Positions 62,006 through 64,000 of a stretch of DNA of 64,000 nt are shown piece by piece. The first letter of the stretch is position 1. Each line of letters begins with the position of its first letter. The stretch is from Arthrobacter terricola. Lineage in GTDB: Bacteria > Actinomycetota > Actinomycetes > Actinomycetales > Micrococcaceae. The position numbers were made by a program, and so were the translations under genes. The notes beneath the pieces were generated by a model. The model saw only the letters and a list, made by a program, of their open reading frames with translations. It had not been told where the DNA came from and did no database searches. The stretch spans positions 154,800 through 218,799 of the forward strand of contig NZ_SMRU01000004.1 in NCBI RefSeq assembly GCF_004354015.1. The letters run 5' to 3'.

Positions 62006-62048
62006 GGAAACGTTTTCCAAAGCAACAGCTGGAATAAACCATACGTAT
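62006..62048. promoter_or_regulatory. Two candidate operators in the gnd-gntR intergenic region
   Basis: GGAAACGTTTTCC (62006-62018) is a near-palindrome with a central CG, like LacI/cre-type sites, 45 bp before gnd. ATACGTAT (62041-62048) is a perfect 8-bp palindrome and could be the core of a FadR-type site. Both are seen in the sequence; binding is inferred. Confidence 0.35.
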
Positions 62049-62180
62049 TTAATCGGCATCCTGGGAAGCTGCTGTCCACGTTTCGGAACGCCCCGCGTCA
62101 CAAAAGAGTCTATGTGCGGAGACCGTCCCGTGCGGAGCCGATACTCGTGGACGGCGCCCGGTGGCGCCTGGCGGCGCCAT

Positions 62181-62186
62181 TATGCT
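62181..62186 (+). promoter_or_regulatory. Candidate leaderless -10 of the GntR gene
   Basis: TATGCT lies seven bases before ATG 62194. Confidence 0.45.
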
Positions 62187-62193
62187 TACGACT

Positions 62194-62922
62194 ATGTCAA
62201 CCAGTCTCCACTTCCGCGCCATCGAGCATTTGGGCACCCGGATCGTCAGCGGAAAGCTCCCAACCGGCCACGTCATGCTGGCCGAACACCTCGAGGACGA
62301 GCTCAAGGTGTCGCGATCTGTGGTCCGGGAAGCCGTCAGAGTGCTGCAGTCCCTCGGACTGGTGGAGACCATCAAACGGGTTGGCATCAGGGTGCTTCCG
62401 GCACACCGGTGGAACCCCTTCGACCCCATGGTCATCCGCTGGCGTTTGGCCGGCGAAGGACGCGGCGCCCAGTTGCGCTCGCTCGCCGAACTCCGTTTCG
62501 CCGTCGAGCCCGCGGCAGCGGAACTTGCAGCGGAAAACGCTCCCGGCACCTTGCGGAGCGAATTGGTGGAGATCTCCCTGGCCATGCGCGAGGCCGGCCG
62601 GGCCGGCGATATGGCCACCTTCCTGGAACTCGACATCCGCTTCCACGCCTTGGTGCTCTCGGGCTCCGGCAATGAGATGTTCGCCAACCTGATCGGCCAG
62701 GTCACCGAGACACTCACAGGCCGGACGGTCCACGGACTCATGCCCGAGCACCCCAAGGAAGCCGCGTTGCAATGGCATGTGGAAGTGGCTCAAGCCATCA
62801 GCGATGGCGACGGCGACAAGGCGCGCGAGGCCTCGTCGAGCATCATGCGCGAGACCATCGCGGACCTGTCCCCCGGCTGGGCAGGCCAGCCGAGGGTGTT
62901 TGTTCCGGTCGAGCGGCGCTGA
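62194..62922 (+). CDS. GntR family regulator, FadR subfamily (FCD domain)
   Basis: A transcriptional regulator of about 242 residues. The winged-helix domain occupies residues ~5-75 (IVSGKLPTGHVMLAEHLEDEL in parts, VSRSVVREAVRVLQSLGLVE). The C-terminal FCD effector domain has the expected metal/ligand residues (LRFAVEPAAAELAA, ELDIRFHALVLSGSGN, EHPKEAALQWHVEVAQAI). ATG 62194 (MSTSLHFRAIEHLG) is preferred because of a TANNNT box seven bases upstream; ATG 62182 is possible. Position between gnd and an idonate-type dehydrogenase suggests a gluconate-responsive repressor. Confidence 0.88.
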   Translation: MSTSLHFRAIEHLGTRIVSGKLPTGHVMLAEHLEDELKVSRSVVREAVRVLQSLGLVETIKRVGIRVLPAHRWNPFDPMVIRWRLAGEGRGAQLRSLAELRFAVEPAAAELAAENAPGTLRSELVEISLAMREAGRAGDMATFLELDIRFHALVLSGSGNEMFANLIGQVTETLTGRTVHGLMPEHPKEAALQWHVEVAQAISDGDGDKAREASSSIMRETIADLSPGWAGQPRVFVPVERR

Positions 62923-62966
62923 CAAGGAACGCCAGCGCCGCCCACACGGTCAAAAGCCAGCGAACC

Positions 62967-64000
62967 CTACGCGACCGGACCGAAGTTCAGGAGGACTTTG
63001 CCTGACTCGGCGGAATTCTTGGCCACTTCGAAGGCTTCAAGGCCATTGTCCAGGGTGAATTCGTGCGTGACCACGGGGTCGACGTAGAGCGAGCCGTCCG
63101 CGAGGGCGGTGATGACGTCGTCGATCTCGTCGTTGAAACGGAACGAGCCGAGCAGTTCGAGTTCGCGCGTGATCGCCAGGGAGATGAAGACCGGCTGGGG
63201 ACCGGAGGGCAGCAACCCGACCATGACCACCTTGCCGCCGCGCACGGCGCCCTTGATGGCCGATGCCAGGCCAAAGTGGCTGCCGGAGGATTCAATCACG
63301 ACGTCGGCTTCCACCGCCGCGATCGCCTCGGCGTCGTCGCCCTTGAGGACCTCGTCGGCGCCGACCGCGCGGGCAATCTCCAGCGGCTTGTCGTGCATGT
63401 CCACGGCCACGATCCGGGACGCACCCGCCCGCTTCAGGACAGCGACTGCCAGCGCACCGATCGGCCCGCTTCCGATCACGAGCGCGGTCTTGCCTGCCAC
63501 ATTGCCCGCACGGGATACGGCGTGCCAGGCGACGCTGGCCGGTTCCACGAGGGCGGCAGTGCGCAGGCCCAACGTTGCGGGAAGGGGCCGGAGCATCCGG
63601 GAGGGCAAGGCCGCGTAACGGCTGAAGGCCCCGTCGGTGTGCGGGAAGCGTGCCGCGCTGCCAAGGTAGGTGCAGCCCGGGGACAGGTTCGGCCGGTCCT
63701 CGGGGTACTTCGCAGCACCCGGGCCCGGGGTGGCCGGGTGGACCGCCACCGGGGTCCCGGCCACCGGACCGGTTCCGTCGGCCGCTTGCTGCACCACGGT
63801 GCCCACGATCTCGTGTCCGAGCACCAGGGGCGCCTTCAGGATCGATTCGCCCGCTGCTCCATGGAGCCAGTAGTGCAGGTCCGAACCGCAGATCCCGCCG
63901 TAGGCGATCTCGACGACGGTCTGATCGGCAGCAGGTGCCGCAAGTTCGATGTCCTCGATGCGCAGGTCACCCGCGGCATGCGCGACGACCGCGGGCGTGG
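62967..64000 (-). CDS. L-idonate 5-dehydrogenase-like zinc-type alcohol dehydrogenase, N-terminus cut
   Basis: A medium-chain dehydrogenase; about 344 residues are visible and only a few N-terminal residues should be missing beyond base 64000. It has the catalytic-zinc motifs GGICGSDLHYW and GHEIVG, the Rossmann motif ALVIGSGPIGALAVAVLKRAG, and GSAARFPHTDGAFSRY, which resembles L-idonate 5-dehydrogenase (IdnD). The structural-zinc lobe normally has four cysteines; here that stretch reads PGPGAAKYPEDRPNLSPGC with only one, so structural zinc is probably absent. Likely reaction: oxidation of L-idonate to 5-ketogluconate, feeding gnd. Confidence 0.82.
   Translation of the reverse strand, partial: TPAVVAHAAGDLRIEDIELAAPAADQTVVEIAYGGICGSDLHYWLHGAAGESILKAPLVLGHEIVGTVVQQAADGTGPVAGTPVAVHPATPGPGAAKYPEDRPNLSPGCTYLGSAARFPHTDGAFSRYAALPSRMLRPLPATLGLRTAALVEPASVAWHAVSRAGNVAGKTALVIGSGPIGALAVAVLKRAGASRIVAVDMHDKPLEIARAVGADEVLKGDDAEAIAAVEADVVIESSGSHFGLASAIKGAVRGGKVVMVGLLPSGPQPVFISLAITRELELLGSFRFNDEIDDVITALADGSLYVDPVVTHEFTLDNGLEAFEVAKNSAESGKVLLNFGPVA

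Noticed and set aside
1..64000. CRISPR arrays, insertion sequences, prophage or a known defence island
   Set aside because: No regularly spaced repeats, transposase, integrase or nuclease-helicase set was found anywhere in the window.

Overview
The window is chromosomal DNA of a high-GC Gram-positive bacterium, most likely Arthrobacter or a close relative (Micrococcaceae, Actinomycetota). The support is a translational ileS T-box with a type-2 IleRS, a mycothiol-dependent nitroreductase homologue, a paired clpP1-clpP2 operon with a ClgR-type site, an RNase E/G with a long Ala/Glu/Arg-rich N-terminus, many TANNNT boxes placed 6-7 nt before start codons (leaderless transcripts), and MptB/GT87-type polyprenol-phosphomannose transferases. 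No transposase, integrase, phage gene or CRISPR array is visible; gene content is core plus small accessory loci.

Layout. 1-10,000 (minus strand): proA (cut by the window edge), proB, obg, rpmA, rplU, a ThiD-TenA fusion under a TPP riboswitch, and rne. 10,000-21,300: a VKOR-type membrane oxidoreductase, then ndk, DUF4233, folC and ileS behind a T-box; an SDR, a methyltransferase and a DUF488 protein; valS on the plus strand. 21,600-29,600: an Fpg-like glycosylase, the nitroreductase homologue, clpX, clpP2, clpP1, tig, tRNA-Pro and tRNA-Gly, a Nei2-like glycosylase and rpiB. 29,700-43,400: DUF1648 protein, pepN, OsmC, MscS, truncated haemoglobin, thioesterase II, ettA, a lipoprotein, an atypical SSB, a large membrane protein, tRNA-Arg, a GNAT and an AlkD-like protein.

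43,400-49,600 is the main accessory-looking block: two MptB-like mannosyltransferases pointing inward around a tandem pair of GT87-like membrane glycosyltransferases, presumably making a mannose-containing envelope glycan. Both tandem genes appear to start at an ATT codon behind a well-spaced Shine-Dalgarno sequence. 49,700-54,700: orn, tRNA-His, def, a secreted HNH nuclease, a long-form GAPDH and RNase P RNA. 54,700-64,000: yaaA, a degenerate zinc-ribbon protein, a Nif3 protein, msrA, cysK-cysE, an SDR, 6-phosphogluconate dehydrogenase, a FadR-type GntR regulator and an L-idonate-5-dehydrogenase-like enzyme cut by the window edge. These last three suggest a gluconate/idonate locus.

Regulation is unusually readable: a TPP riboswitch whose aptamer holds the Shine-Dalgarno of thiD-tenA, a T-box with a visible anti-Shine-Dalgarno, a ClgR-like operator, about a dozen hairpin terminators and eleven candidate leaderless promoters. 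All functions are inferred from sequence and family knowledge; nothing was checked against a database.
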